The translations under genes were made by a program, and so were the position numbers. The notes beneath the pieces were generated by a model, which had not been told where the DNA came from, did no database searches, and worked only from the letters and a program-made list of their open reading frames with translations. A stretch of 56,996 bases of DNA from an uncultured Ruminiclostridium sp. (GTDB lineage Bacteria; Bacillota; Clostridia; Oscillospirales; Ruminococcaceae). The stretch lies in contig CAJOMV010000009.1 of assembly GCA_905235805.1 (NCBI GenBank), positions 1 through 56,996 on the forward strand, given 5' to 3'. Positions 8,791 to 16,379 of this stretch are shown here, in pieces; position 1 is the stretch's first letter, and every line of letters starts with the position of its first letter.

Positions 8791-9069
8791 AAAACAAAAA
8801 GCCCGTCCTCAACTCTACAAAGTCAAGGACGAGCGTAAGCTCGCGGTGCCACCTTGATTCACGGTATTTTATACCGTGCCCTTTGCGGGATACAAGCATA
8901 TCCCCGATAACTGACGCATATCCACTCGTCGCAGTTTTACCGGCGGCTTTCGCCCTTATACCGACTGCGCCCTCCGCGGGCCATTTGCCGGACTGTTTCA
9001 CGCCCGGCTCTCACCTGCCCGGGCTCTCTGTCGAGTCATATTCCGACTTTATCTCCGCATCAACGGTTT
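8791..9069 (-). promoter_or_regulatory. T-box leader, probably tRNA-Trp responsive
   Basis: The minus strand contains the T-box core AAGGTGGCACCGCGAGC (8839-8855), followed by a terminator (stem 8801-8832, then TTTTTGTTTT at 8791-8800). Upstream is a long structured Stem I region with several GC-rich helices. A TGG triplet at 8981-8983 sits where the Stem I specifier loop is expected, matching tryptophan. Uncharged tRNA-Trp would stabilise the antiterminator and allow trp transcription. The T-box core is certain; the specifier assignment is an inference from position. Confidence 0.92.
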
Positions 9070-9075
9070 AACGTA

Positions 9076-9104
9076 ATATTACCACAAAACCCCGAGCTTG
9101 TCAA
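9076..9104 (-). promoter_or_regulatory. Sigma-A promoter of the trp operon
   Basis: Minus strand TTGACA (9099-9104), 17-bp spacer, TAATAT (9076-9081), placing the transcript start just ahead of the T-box leader. Confidence 0.85.
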
Positions 9105-9187
9105 TAGGTTTACGAAAATTTTTTTGGAAATATTTTCATGCGGGTATTACTGCTATGGAAGCTTGTCGGCGGGTGGCATTAGTGACA

Positions 9188-9237
9188 TTGCACAAATGGC
9201 AGCGGAAATATTTGTATAAATTACCGCCCTTGTGCAA
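9188..9237. promoter_or_regulatory. Inverted repeat, possible operator of the GH94 gene
   Basis: TTGCACAA (9188-9195) and TTGTGCAA (9230-9237) are perfect inverted copies 34 bp apart; the second overlaps the -35 region of the GH94 promoter. This could hold a repressor or activator dimer pair. The function is inferred from position only. Confidence 0.4.
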
Positions 9238-9258
9238 ACGGCAGATAACTGATATAAT
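9230..9258 (+). promoter_or_regulatory. Promoter of the GH94 phosphorylase gene
   Basis: TATAAT (9253-9258) with TTGTGC 17 bp upstream (9230-9235); a weak -35 suggests that an activator or derepression is needed. Confidence 0.6.
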
Positions 9259-9293
9259 GGTATTATAAATACAACAAGGAGGGCATAAGCTCA

Positions 9294-11675
9294 ATGAACT
9301 ACGGCTTTTTTGACGAAAAGAACAAGGAATATGTCATTACGCGCCCCGATACTCCCTCGGCGTGGGCAAACTATTTAGGCTCGCCTGAATACGGCGCTAT
9401 AATCTCCAACAACGCGGGAGGCTACAGCTTCGTTAAATCGGGCGCGAACGGAAGAATAATACGCTACCGCTTCAACTCCGTGGCTACCGACCAGCCCGGC
9501 AGATACATCTATATCCGCGACAAGGAGACGGGAGACTACTGGTCGGCATCATGGTCGCCGGTATGCAAGCCCCTCGGCGAGTACAAGAGCGAGTGCCGCC
9601 ACGGTACAGCCTACACCGTGATAACCTCCGAGTACTCCGGCATAAAGTCCGAGACCCTCTACTATGTTCCCAAGGACGCTACCTATGAGGTATGGCGCGC
9701 GAAGATCACCAACACCGGGGACAAGCCCCGCAAGCTCGCCGTTACCGGCTACTGCGAATTCGTCAATGACAACAACTACGAGCAGGATCAGGTCAACCTC
9801 CAATACACCCTGTTCATCACCCATACCTACTTCAAGGGCAACTATGTGCTCCAGAAGCAGAATGAAGTGTTCAGAAACCCCGACAATAACCGCTTCCTCG
9901 GTCTCGCAATGCAGAAGATCGACAAGTACTGCGGCGACAGAGACAAGTTCGTCGGCAGCTACCACAGCTACGCGAACCCTGTAGGCGCTGCGGCGGACCT
10001 GAACAACGACCTCAACTTCAACACCAACTCCTGCGGCGCCCTCCAGTCCGATATCACTCTCGCTCCCGGCGAGACAAAGGAATTCGTGTACCTGCTCGGT
10101 CAGAAGCCCGAGGAAGAGGCGGAGAAGATAATCGCCAGATACGAGAAGGCCGGCGTGGTCGATGAGGAGCTGGAAGTGCTGAAAAAGTACTGGCACAGCA
10201 AGCTCGACAACCTTCAGGTGCATACACCCGACGAGAACTTCAACAACATCGTCAATGTGTGGAACGCCTACAACTGCTTCATCACCTTCACATGGTCGAG
10301 AGCCGCCTCCTTCCAGTACTGCGGTCTGCGCAACGGCTTCGGCTACCGCGACACCGTACAGGATATACAGGGTATAATCCACCTTGCCCCCGAAATGGCA
10401 AAGCAGCAGATAATCTTCATGCTCTCCGCTCAGGTGACCAACGGCGCGGGACTTCCGCTCGTGAAATACACCCATAAGGCGGGACAGGAGAACACTCCCG
10501 ACGACCCGGACTATGTAAAGGAGACCGGTCACCCCAGCTACCGCGCGGACGACGCTCTGTGGCTCTTCCCGACCGTGTACAAGTACGTTTCCGAGAGCGG
10601 CGACAGCGCTTTCCTCGATGAAGAGATATTCTACGCGAACAACGGCGAGAAGGGCACCGTATACGACCACCTCAAGAGAGCTATCAAGTTCTCCATGGAT
10701 AACCTCGGCGGTCACGGAATGCCTGCGGGACTGCACGCGGACTGGAACGACTGCCTGCGTCTCGGCAAGCTCGGCGAGTCCACATTCGTTGCCTTCCAGC
10801 TCGTTTACGCTATCAAGATACTGAGAAAGTACGCGGAAGAGAAGAACGACACCGAGTACATCAGGTACCTCGACGATATAATGGCTAAGCTCGACAAGAT
10901 ACTTGCCGGCTGCTGGAACGAGGACCGCTGGATCCGCGGCTACAAGGAGGACGGCACCGTCATCGGTCAGCGCACCGACCCCGAGGCGAATATGTGGCTC
11001 AACCCCCAGTCGTGGTCGGTCATCTCCGGCTATGCCTCCAAGGAGCAGGCTGAAAAGGCTATGGACAGCGTCGAGAGAGAGCTCAACACTCCTTACGGAG
11101 CTATGGTGATGTACCCGCCGTACAACCTGCACGGCTTTGACGGCGCGCTCATGCAGTGCTTCAACGCCTGCACGAAGGAGAACGCGGGTATCTTCTCCCA
11201 GCCGCAGGGCTGGCTCATTCTCGCGGAGTCCAAGCTCGGTCACGGCAACCGCGCTTACAAGTACTGGAAGGAAGCCTCCCCGGCTACCTACAACGACAAC
11301 GCGGAGCTGCGCGTGCTGGAGCCGTATGTATTCGGGCAGTTCGTTGAGGGCAAGGACAGCCCCTTCGCGGGACGCGCGCACGTTCACTGGCTCACCGGTA
11401 CAGCCTCCACCGTTATGGTAGGTACTACCGAGGGTATCCTCGGTCTCAATCCCGAGACAAAGGGACTTGTCATCGACCCGTCCATTCCCTCCGAGTGGAA
11501 GGAATACACCATGGACAAGACCTTCCGCGGCAAGAAGCTCCACGTCACCGTCAAGAACCCGAACGGCTCCGAGCACGGCGTCAAGAGCGTTACCGTGAAC
11601 GGCACGAGGATAGACGGCATTCTCATCGAGGACGCTGTTCTCAAGGCAGAGAACGATATAATCATTGAAATGTAA
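9294..11675 (+). CDS. GH94 family disaccharide phosphorylase (cellobiose/chitobiose phosphorylase type)
   Basis: Cytoplasmic phosphorylase of 793 aa, the usual length for GH94. The N-terminal beta-sandwich begins MNYGFFDEKNKEYVITRP. The (alpha/alpha)6 barrel contains GLHADWNDCLRLG, in which D483 is the expected general acid, plus GLRNGFGYRDTVQDIQG and the C-terminal GRAHVHWLTGTAS. GH94 enzymes phosphorolyse beta-linked disaccharides to glucose-1-phosphate (or the GlcNAc analogue) and a free sugar. The overall wording resembles chitobiose-phosphorylase-type sequences as well as cellobiose phosphorylases, so I leave the substrate open. There is no signal peptide. An AAGGAGGG site precedes the ATG. 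No transporter is adjacent. Confidence 0.88.
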   Translation: MNYGFFDEKNKEYVITRPDTPSAWANYLGSPEYGAIISNNAGGYSFVKSGANGRIIRYRFNSVATDQPGRYIYIRDKETGDYWSASWSPVCKPLGEYKSECRHGTAYTVITSEYSGIKSETLYYVPKDATYEVWRAKITNTGDKPRKLAVTGYCEFVNDNNYEQDQVNLQYTLFITHTYFKGNYVLQKQNEVFRNPDNNRFLGLAMQKIDKYCGDRDKFVGSYHSYANPVGAAADLNNDLNFNTNSCGALQSDITLAPGETKEFVYLLGQKPEEEAEKIIARYEKAGVVDEELEVLKKYWHSKLDNLQVHTPDENFNNIVNVWNAYNCFITFTWSRAASFQYCGLRNGFGYRDTVQDIQGIIHLAPEMAKQQIIFMLSAQVTNGAGLPLVKYTHKAGQENTPDDPDYVKETGHPSYRADDALWLFPTVYKYVSESGDSAFLDEEIFYANNGEKGTVYDHLKRAIKFSMDNLGGHGMPAGLHADWNDCLRLGKLGESTFVAFQLVYAIKILRKYAEEKNDTEYIRYLDDIMAKLDKILAGCWNEDRWIRGYKEDGTVIGQRTDPEANMWLNPQSWSVISGYASKEQAEKAMDSVERELNTPYGAMVMYPPYNLHGFDGALMQCFNACTKENAGIFSQPQGWLILAESKLGHGNRAYKYWKEASPATYNDNAELRVLEPYVFGQFVEGKDSPFAGRAHVHWLTGTASTVMVGTTEGILGLNPETKGLVIDPSIPSEWKEYTMDKTFRGKKLHVTVKNPNGSEHGVKSVTVNGTRIDGILIEDAVLKAENDIIIEM

Positions 11676-11676
11676 T

Positions 11677-11720
11677 AAAAGCGAGTTCCCCCGCTTTCCC
11701 GGCGGGGGAATTTCCGCTTT
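11677..11720 (+). terminator. Intrinsic terminator after the GH94 gene
   Basis: Stem TTCCCCCGC/GCGGGGGAA (11686-11694 with 11702-11710), flanked by AAAGCG and CGCTTT. Confidence 0.75.
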
Positions 11721-11732
11721 ACGGAGATAAAT

Positions 11733-12308
11733 ATGAATTTAGCAAACAAACTCACCCTTTTCAGGGTGATACTCGTGCCGTTCTTCATAGCGGCGCTCAT
11801 GATACCCGTGGTGCCGTTCGGGAGCCTTATCGCGCTCATCGTGTTTGCGCTCGCGAGCATAACGGATATGCTGGACGGAAAGGTCGCCCGGAAATACAAC
11901 ATGATAACCGACCTCGGGAAGTTCCTCGACCCGCTGGCGGACAAGGTGCTCGTGGCGGCGGCGCTGATATGCTTCACGGAGCTCGGGTGGGCTCCCGCTT
12001 GGGCGGTATGGCTCATAATGGCGCGGGAATTCATGGTGTCGGGAGTGCGTCTCGCGGCGGCGAACAGCAAGCAGAAGCTCGTCATAGCCGCGAATATCTG
12101 GGGCAAGCTCAAGACCGCCTCAACAATGGTCGCGATATGCCTGATACTGATAATGCACATACTCACGGACGATATCGGAGTGCTCATCGGTATGCCGGTG
12201 CAGCCGATAACCGATGTGCTTATCTATATCTGCACGTTCCTGACGGTAGTTTCGGGTATCATCTACCTGTATGATTACAGGAGCGTATTCAAAGAGGAAG
12301 AAAAGTGA
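11733..12308 (+). CDS. pgsA: CDP-diacylglycerol-glycerol-3-phosphate 3-phosphatidyltransferase
   Basis: Integral membrane enzyme of 191 aa that makes phosphatidylglycerol phosphate, the committed step to phosphatidylglycerol and cardiolipin. The CDP-alcohol phosphatidyltransferase signature DG-x2-AR-x8-G-x3-D-x3-D is complete in DGKVARKYN...GKFLDPLAD near residues 50-72. About four to five hydrophobic segments follow. The next gene starts inside its stop codon (GTGA overlap), so the two are coupled. Confidence 0.93.
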   Translation: MNLANKLTLFRVILVPFFIAALMIPVVPFGSLIALIVFALASITDMLDGKVARKYNMITDLGKFLDPLADKVLVAAALICFTELGWAPAWAVWLIMAREFMVSGVRLAAANSKQKLVIAANIWGKLKTASTMVAICLILIMHILTDDIGVLIGMPVQPITDVLIYICTFLTVVSGIIYLYDYRSVFKEEEK

Positions 12309-12868
12309 AGCAGGTGCTGATAGCCGCGCGGACGGCGGAGGCGTGCCGTATCCTGCGGGAGCGTATCGACCCTGCGGGCTATGAGGTGACGACAGCGACC
12401 GACGGAATGACGGTACGGAGCATCGACCTTACACGGTACGATGTCATATTCATCTCGGTGCCGCTCGAAAACGAGACGGGTCTCGAGCTGCTCTCGGAGC
12501 TGCGGGAGAAGTCCTCCGCCCACCTCATAGCGATAGTGCGGGAGGAAGCTGCGTCCGCGGCGACGAAGAAGCTCGCCCCCCTCGGGATATATATAGTGAC
12601 CAAGCCAGTCTACAAGACCTCGCTCATGCAGGCTGTCCGCTTCTGCGAGACCCACGCGGGCAACGAGACCGAGTTCCGCCGGCGTATCGCCGAGCTCGAG
12701 CAGGAGGCTGAGCATGAGCGCAAGCTCCACCGCGCCACCCTCATAGTCATGGGCAAGGAGTCCCTCTCCGAGGAGGAAGCCCACCGCCGTATACAGAAGC
12801 TCGCCATGGACATGCGCGTCTCAAAATACGAGGTGGCGGAGAATATCATCGAGGGGCTTTTAATATGA
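12305..12868 (+). CDS. ANTAR-domain protein with a pseudo-receiver
   Basis: Protein of 187 aa. Residues 1-115 look like a receiver domain: MKQVLIAA, then VIFISVPLENETGLELL, and TKPV in place of the usual switch lysine motif. The expected phospho-Asp after the third strand appears to be replaced (FISVP instead of LLDVxLP). The C-terminal 50 residues (HRRIQKLAMDMRVSKYEVAENII) match the ANTAR fold, which binds paired hairpins in RNA to prevent termination. A charged coiled-coil linker joins them. The GTG start overlaps the pgsA stop. Targets are unknown. Confidence 0.82.
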   Translation: MKQVLIAARTAEACRILRERIDPAGYEVTTATDGMTVRSIDLTRYDVIFISVPLENETGLELLSELREKSSAHLIAIVREEAASAATKKLAPLGIYIVTKPVYKTSLMQAVRFCETHAGNETEFRRRIAELEQEAEHERKLHRATLIVMGKESLSEEEAHRRIQKLAMDMRVSKYEVAENIIEGLLI

Positions 12869-12963
12869 CCCGGTTTGTTGTGAGAAGTCACAAAAAAATC
12901 CCCGGTATTATGAAAGATTTGACAAAAACGTCTATTCAAGGGTAAAACGGGTCGGCTTTCGTA

Positions 12964-12992
12964 TTGACACGGGTACTGAAATATGATATAAT
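12964..12992 (+). promoter_or_regulatory. Consensus sigma-A promoter
   Basis: TTGACA (12964-12969), 17 bp, TATAAT (12987-12992): a perfect consensus driving the two membrane-protein genes at 13041 and 13546. Confidence 0.88.
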
Positions 12993-12998
12993 TGTGTT

Positions 12999-13020
12999 AA
13001 GCATCATTATGCTTATTTTT
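12999..13020 (+). promoter_or_regulatory. 5' leader hairpin with T-run
   Basis: AAGCAT-CATT-ATGCTT followed by ATTTTT lies exactly where transcription should begin. It is too short for a strong terminator; a transcript 5' protection or early pausing role is an inference. Confidence 0.45.
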
Positions 13021-13040
13021 GGCAGAAAAGGGGTTTAAGT

Positions 13041-13532
13041 ATGGCTGATTTTGACGCTCCGAGAGGCGGAGAGTATATTGAGGACGAATTCGGTCTTGCG
13101 CTGAAGGGCTACCTTATTGTGAGGATAGTTTTCTACTGTATCGGGGTATTTATGATACTGGGTGCTCTGATAGACCTGATATTCGGCGCTACCACGATAA
13201 ACGATCTGGTGAGCAACGCTACCGGCTTTGCGGCGTCCAATGCCGACCTGAACAACAACTTCAACGGACTTCAGATGTGTATGTATGTCCAGGCGGTATA
13301 CACCATAGCATCGGCTGTTGTTGTGACCCTGTTCTACATAAAGCGCAACAAGCTGTTTGCGTTCATTGATGTAGGTCTGTTCGTATTGTTTGCGGTATGC
13401 TTCTTCATCTTCGGTTCGATAAGCGTGCTCGGAAACGGCTCCGCATGGCTGCTGTATTTCCTGCTCAATCCTGTTTGGTCGTTTATCGCGCTGTTCGGCG
13501 GCAAGCACTTCGCATATATGCCGATGATGTAA
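13041..13532 (+). CDS. Small integral membrane protein, unknown function
   Basis: Protein of 163 aa with about four hydrophobic segments: residues near 27-48 (IVFYCIGVFMILGALIDLIFG), 77-98, 105-128 (FAFIDVGLFVLFAVCFFIFG) and 133-150. The N-terminus is acidic and cytoplasm-like (MADFDAPRGGEYIEDEF). No enzymatic motif is visible and I do not recognise the family. It is expressed from a consensus promoter and is followed 13 bases later by a second membrane-protein gene. Confidence 0.8.
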   Translation: MADFDAPRGGEYIEDEFGLALKGYLIVRIVFYCIGVFMILGALIDLIFGATTINDLVSNATGFAASNADLNNNFNGLQMCMYVQAVYTIASAVVVTLFYIKRNKLFAFIDVGLFVLFAVCFFIFGSISVLGNGSAWLLYFLLNPVWSFIALFGGKHFAYMPMM

Positions 13533-13545
13533 GGAGGAATGTGAT

Positions 13546-13998
13546 ATGATTTTAGGATTGTTTCTTGACAGACTCGGTATCCCGGTCGTTCCGCAGGTCT
13601 TTATGATAATCGCGTGTCTGGTGATGATCGCGGGCTTCGCGTTCATGATCTACCGCCACGTTTTTGAAAAGGGCGAGTCCGATATCGACCCCGCTGTATA
13701 CAAGCAGATAACTGTCATCGCGGCTTGGGTGTTCATCATCTACGCGCTTGTGGAGCTGCTCGCGGCGAGTGCGTGCGTATGCGTCAATGACGCGTGCCGC
13801 AACGGATATCACTACGATATCTACAAGGGCATCTGCCGCTTCTGCACCGAATTCAAGGACGGCACCTCCCATTCGGCAGCCTCCGACTGCCTCACCCTCG
13901 GCGTGTACTTCGACGCGTTCATTCTCAACTCCTTCATCACAAACGCCATCCACGTTGTGAGCGAGAAATTCTCCGGCAAGCCCGCTTCGGCTGAATAA
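13546..13998 (+). CDS. Small membrane protein with a cysteine-rich loop, unknown function
   Basis: Protein of 150 aa. There are two N-terminal hydrophobic segments (PQVFMIIACLVMIAGFAFMIY and TVIAAWVFIIYALVELLAAS), then a polar loop with five cysteines (ACVCVNDACRNGYHYDIYKG, then CRFC and later SDC), then a hydrophobic C-terminal stretch. If the loop is external the cysteines may form disulfides; if internal they may bind metal. A TAAGGAGGAATG site precedes the ATG. It pairs with the gene at 13041 and is followed by a terminator. Family not recognised. Confidence 0.78.
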   Translation: MILGLFLDRLGIPVVPQVFMIIACLVMIAGFAFMIYRHVFEKGESDIDPAVYKQITVIAAWVFIIYALVELLAASACVCVNDACRNGYHYDIYKGICRFCTEFKDGTSHSAASDCLTLGVYFDAFILNSFITNAIHVVSEKFSGKPASAE

Positions 13999-14009
13999 GA
14001 CAAAAAGAT

Positions 14010-14042
14010 ATCCCCCGTTTCCGACGGAAACGGGGGATTTTT
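14010..14042. terminator. Bidirectional intrinsic terminator
   Basis: Perfect 13-bp stem ATCCCCCGTTTCC/GGAAACGGGGGAT with a 3-nt loop and TTTTT on the plus strand, between the 13546 gene and convergent yajC. Confidence 0.9.
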
Positions 14043-14057
14043 GTGTATCCTGCTTAC

Positions 14058-14420
14058 TTACTTCTTGATCGTCACGGTCTCTACATCGTCATGAGCCGTG
14101 CGGTTCTCGGCGATAGCTGTCTTGAGAACACGGATACGGTTGCGGTCGCTGCCTGTCTCGACTACCACGGTCTCCTCCTGAATGCTGAGCACTCTGCCGA
14201 TTATGCCGCCGATAGTCACTACCTCATCGGCTACCTGAAGGCTCTCGCGCATCTGCTTTTCCTTCTTGGCTCTGTTCTTTTCGGGTCTGATGAGCAAAAA
14301 GTAGAAGATGACGATCATCAGCGCCAGCGGGACCACGGTGAGGAGTATTGAAGACCAGCCGGCTGTTCCCGCGGCGTCCGAGGTAGTCTGCGTCATTAAT
14401 TTTACGATATCAGTGTACAT
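14058..14420 (-). CDS. yajC: Preprotein translocase accessory subunit YajC
   Basis: Protein of 120 aa. One membrane segment near residues 22-44 (WSSILLTVVPLALMIVIFYFL) is followed at once by LLIRPEKNRAKKEKQ, the YajC hallmark, and by a small cytoplasmic beta domain (VGDEVVTIGGIIG-type: VADEVVTIGGIIGRV). YajC associates with SecDF and the Sec translocon. It is monocistronic here, with its own promoter and an AAGGAC site. secD/secF are not in the window. Confidence 0.92.
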   Translation of the reverse strand: MYTDIVKLMTQTTSDAAGTAGWSSILLTVVPLALMIVIFYFLLIRPEKNRAKKEKQMRESLQVADEVVTIGGIIGRVLSIQEETVVVETGSDRNRIRVLKTAIAENRTAHDDVETVTIKK

Positions 14421-14462
14421 TTTTTTCTGTCCTTTCTTATGTCATGGTGAAGTGTACAATCT

Positions 14463-14491
14463 ATTATACTATATTTTGTCCGTAAATGCAA
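14463..14491 (-). promoter_or_regulatory. Promoter of yajC
   Basis: Minus strand TTGCAT (14486-14491), 17 bp, TATAAT (14463-14468). Confidence 0.75.
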
Positions 14492-14510
14492 GTACTTTTT
14501 TTGTTATATA

Positions 14511-15734
14511 CTATCTTATTATATAGCTGTCATATCCGAGCTCGCCGAGAGCACCGCTTATCTTTGCGATCTCCGCGTCGTCGAAGCCGGAGCTGTCGAT
14601 GATAGGAACTATGGGGAGTGAGCCGGTCTTTTTCTTCACAAGGGAGAGGACAGTCTCGACGAAGCTCTTCGCTTCGGCGGGATAGCCGCCCGACTCTGCG
14701 GAGAGATCCTTCCTGCTGATTATCGGGGAGACGGTATTGCCGTCAAGCTTTGAGATGTCGCAGAGCACCTCGGCTGTCCTGCCGAACGCTTCCGCCGCGA
14801 GGATATCCGAAGCCTTCATTTCTATCATATATCCCGGCTTGACCACATTGTACAGCAGGTTGTAGCGCTCAAAGGCGAAATAGCGGGCGGGAATGAATTC
14901 TCTGTCGTAGGGCTGGAAATTCGGGAATATAACGTCGGTCGCGAGGATATTCTCAAAGCCCGCAGCGGTTATCTCCTCCGATATCGCGGAAATGTACTCC
15001 CGCGTAGCGCTGTTCTCGGGATTTGCCCAGCGGGTGGGTACTCCCGTGCTGTAATCCAGCCATGAGGTATCGGTGTCCATGATCTTGTAGTTCATGTCCG
15101 TGAAGCGCGCACAGCCCTCGGGGTCGGACAGCACCGCTATCTCCGCTATCGGGACTATGCCGTTCTCCTGAAAGGCGGACATTATCTCATCGAGCGTCAT
15201 GCTGCCCGTGATGAGACCGTCGGTGCCGGGTACGCCGCTCTTGTAGCGCAGATGCCCGCTCCTGTCCTTCAGCTGCACCACCGCGGAGTTGAAGCCCGCG
15301 GACTTTGCCTTTGCCAGCACCGCCGACAGTGACGAGCGGTTCGCGAGAGCGCCCGAGGGCACCTCCGTCGATACGAGCAGTATCTCCGGCTCCGACATCA
15401 CCGGCTCCGCGGCGCTGTCAGCGCCGCCCGCGGTGGTCTGGAACTCCCCCGGCTCCGAGGGAGCGGTAGTACCGGCGGTCGTGGTGGTCACGGCAGGCTC
15501 CGGGTTCTGCCGCGCGTAGGAATCCGCGGGCGTCCACTCCGGGATCTCCTTGGTGCCGATGCTGCCGATGTAGTCGAGCAGGGGCTTTCCTATGCAGAAG
15601 CCGAGGAAAGCTATCGCCGCCACGGCAAACACCAGCACCACCGTACCGAAGATCTTCTGACCCGCGCTTTTTTTACGGCGATACAGATTTTTTGTCTTTT
15701 TTATTTTTCTGCCATAATACTTACGCTTGTTCAA
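14511..15734 (-). CDS. Membrane-anchored DUF4015-type (putative glycoside hydrolase) protein
   Basis: Protein of 407 aa. A very basic N-terminus (MNKRKYYGRKIKKTKNLYRRKK) leads to one membrane anchor (residues 27-50), a Thr/Ser/Pro-rich linker (about 65-105), and a TIM-barrel-like region from residue 115 (LLVSTEVPSGALANR, SAVVQLKD, GIVPIAEIAVL, DYSTGVPTRWANPEN, ILATDVIFPNF). This order matches the putative glycosyl hydrolase family DUF4015 (PF13200). Enzymatic activity is unproven. The TTG start has AAGGAG upstream. It lies 48 bases behind the rnfA-like gene and could be co-transcribed with it. Confidence 0.78.
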   Translation of the reverse strand: MNKRKYYGRKIKKTKNLYRRKKSAGQKIFGTVVLVFAVAAIAFLGFCIGKPLLDYIGSIGTKEIPEWTPADSYARQNPEPAVTTTTAGTTAPSEPGEFQTTAGGADSAAEPVMSEPEILLVSTEVPSGALANRSSLSAVLAKAKSAGFNSAVVQLKDRSGHLRYKSGVPGTDGLITGSMTLDEIMSAFQENGIVPIAEIAVLSDPEGCARFTDMNYKIMDTDTSWLDYSTGVPTRWANPENSATREYISAISEEITAAGFENILATDVIFPNFQPYDREFIPARYFAFERYNLLYNVVKPGYMIEMKASDILAAEAFGRTAEVLCDISKLDGNTVSPIISRKDLSAESGGYPAEAKSFVETVLSLVKKKTGSLPIVPIIDSSGFDDAEIAKISGALGELGYDSYIIR

Positions 15735-15782
15735 AGCTCTTATCTCCTTAAAGCTCCGCGTCCTGCGGGGCTTGATTTCATG

Positions 15783-16379
15783 TCATATCACCGAGGTCGA
15801 GTATCCCGTGAACGCGTAGAACGCCAGCGAGAGAATGCCGACGTAGACTATCATTCCCGGATAGCCTCTGAACGCCGCCGGCACCAGCGGGGAATTGAGC
15901 CTTCCCGCCGCGGTGTACAGCAGATACGCCGCCAGCAGGAAGCCTATGCCCGTCCCCAGCCCGTAGCCGAGGTAGGAGAAGATGTCGCTCCCCTGCTGCG
16001 ATGCGAGGAACAGCGCGCCTATGACCGAGCAGTTGAATACCGAAAGGTGAACGTACTTTTTCAGCGCTCTGAAAGCCTTCGGAAGGAACCGCCATATCAG
16101 CGCGAGAGTTCCGATGTAAACCACCGCCACTATCAGTATATATATCAGCGGCATTATTATCCTGTAATATTCATTTTCCCCCAGAAATGTGTCAAATATC
16201 CATACTATCGCGGCGGAAACTGTCGTTGTGTAGGCGATAGCTCCGGAGAAGCCGAAAAGGTGCTCCTTCTTTCTTGACGCGTACAGCAGCACATTGACGC
16301 CCAGTGCGCGCTCGAAAATGAGGTTCTGCACGAATATCGAGATGAGGGCAGCCGAAACTATGTTAAGAAATATCTCCAT
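15783..16379 (-). CDS. RnfA-like membrane protein with altered cluster ligands
   Basis: Protein of 198 aa with six hydrophobic segments, the size and layout of RnfA/NqrE. The second ligand region is kept (FNCSVIGAL, compare TNCAVLG), as are GFGAAVGF-like YGLGTGIGF and the C-terminal FRGYPGMIVYVGILSLAFYAF. The first ligand region, normally GLCPFxG, reads LGVNVLL, so that Cys is Asn or missing. In Rnf and Nqr the four Cys of the A and E subunits hold a [2Fe-2S] cluster in the membrane. It overlaps the E-like gene by 17 bases and has an AGGAGG site. No RnfB follows. Confidence 0.82.
   Translation of the reverse strand: MEIFLNIVSAALISIFVQNLIFERALGVNVLLYASRKKEHLFGFSGAIAYTTTVSAAIVWIFDTFLGENEYYRIIMPLIYILIVAVVYIGTLALIWRFLPKAFRALKKYVHLSVFNCSVIGALFLASQQGSDIFSYLGYGLGTGIGFLLAAYLLYTAAGRLNSPLVPAAFRGYPGMIVYVGILSLAFYAFTGYSTSVI

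Noticed and set aside
9549-11576. A 675-codon open frame antisense to the GH94 gene
   Set aside because: It is a shadow of the strong codon bias of the real gene; the plus-strand frame has full GH94 motifs and a ribosome site, and the antisense protein has none.
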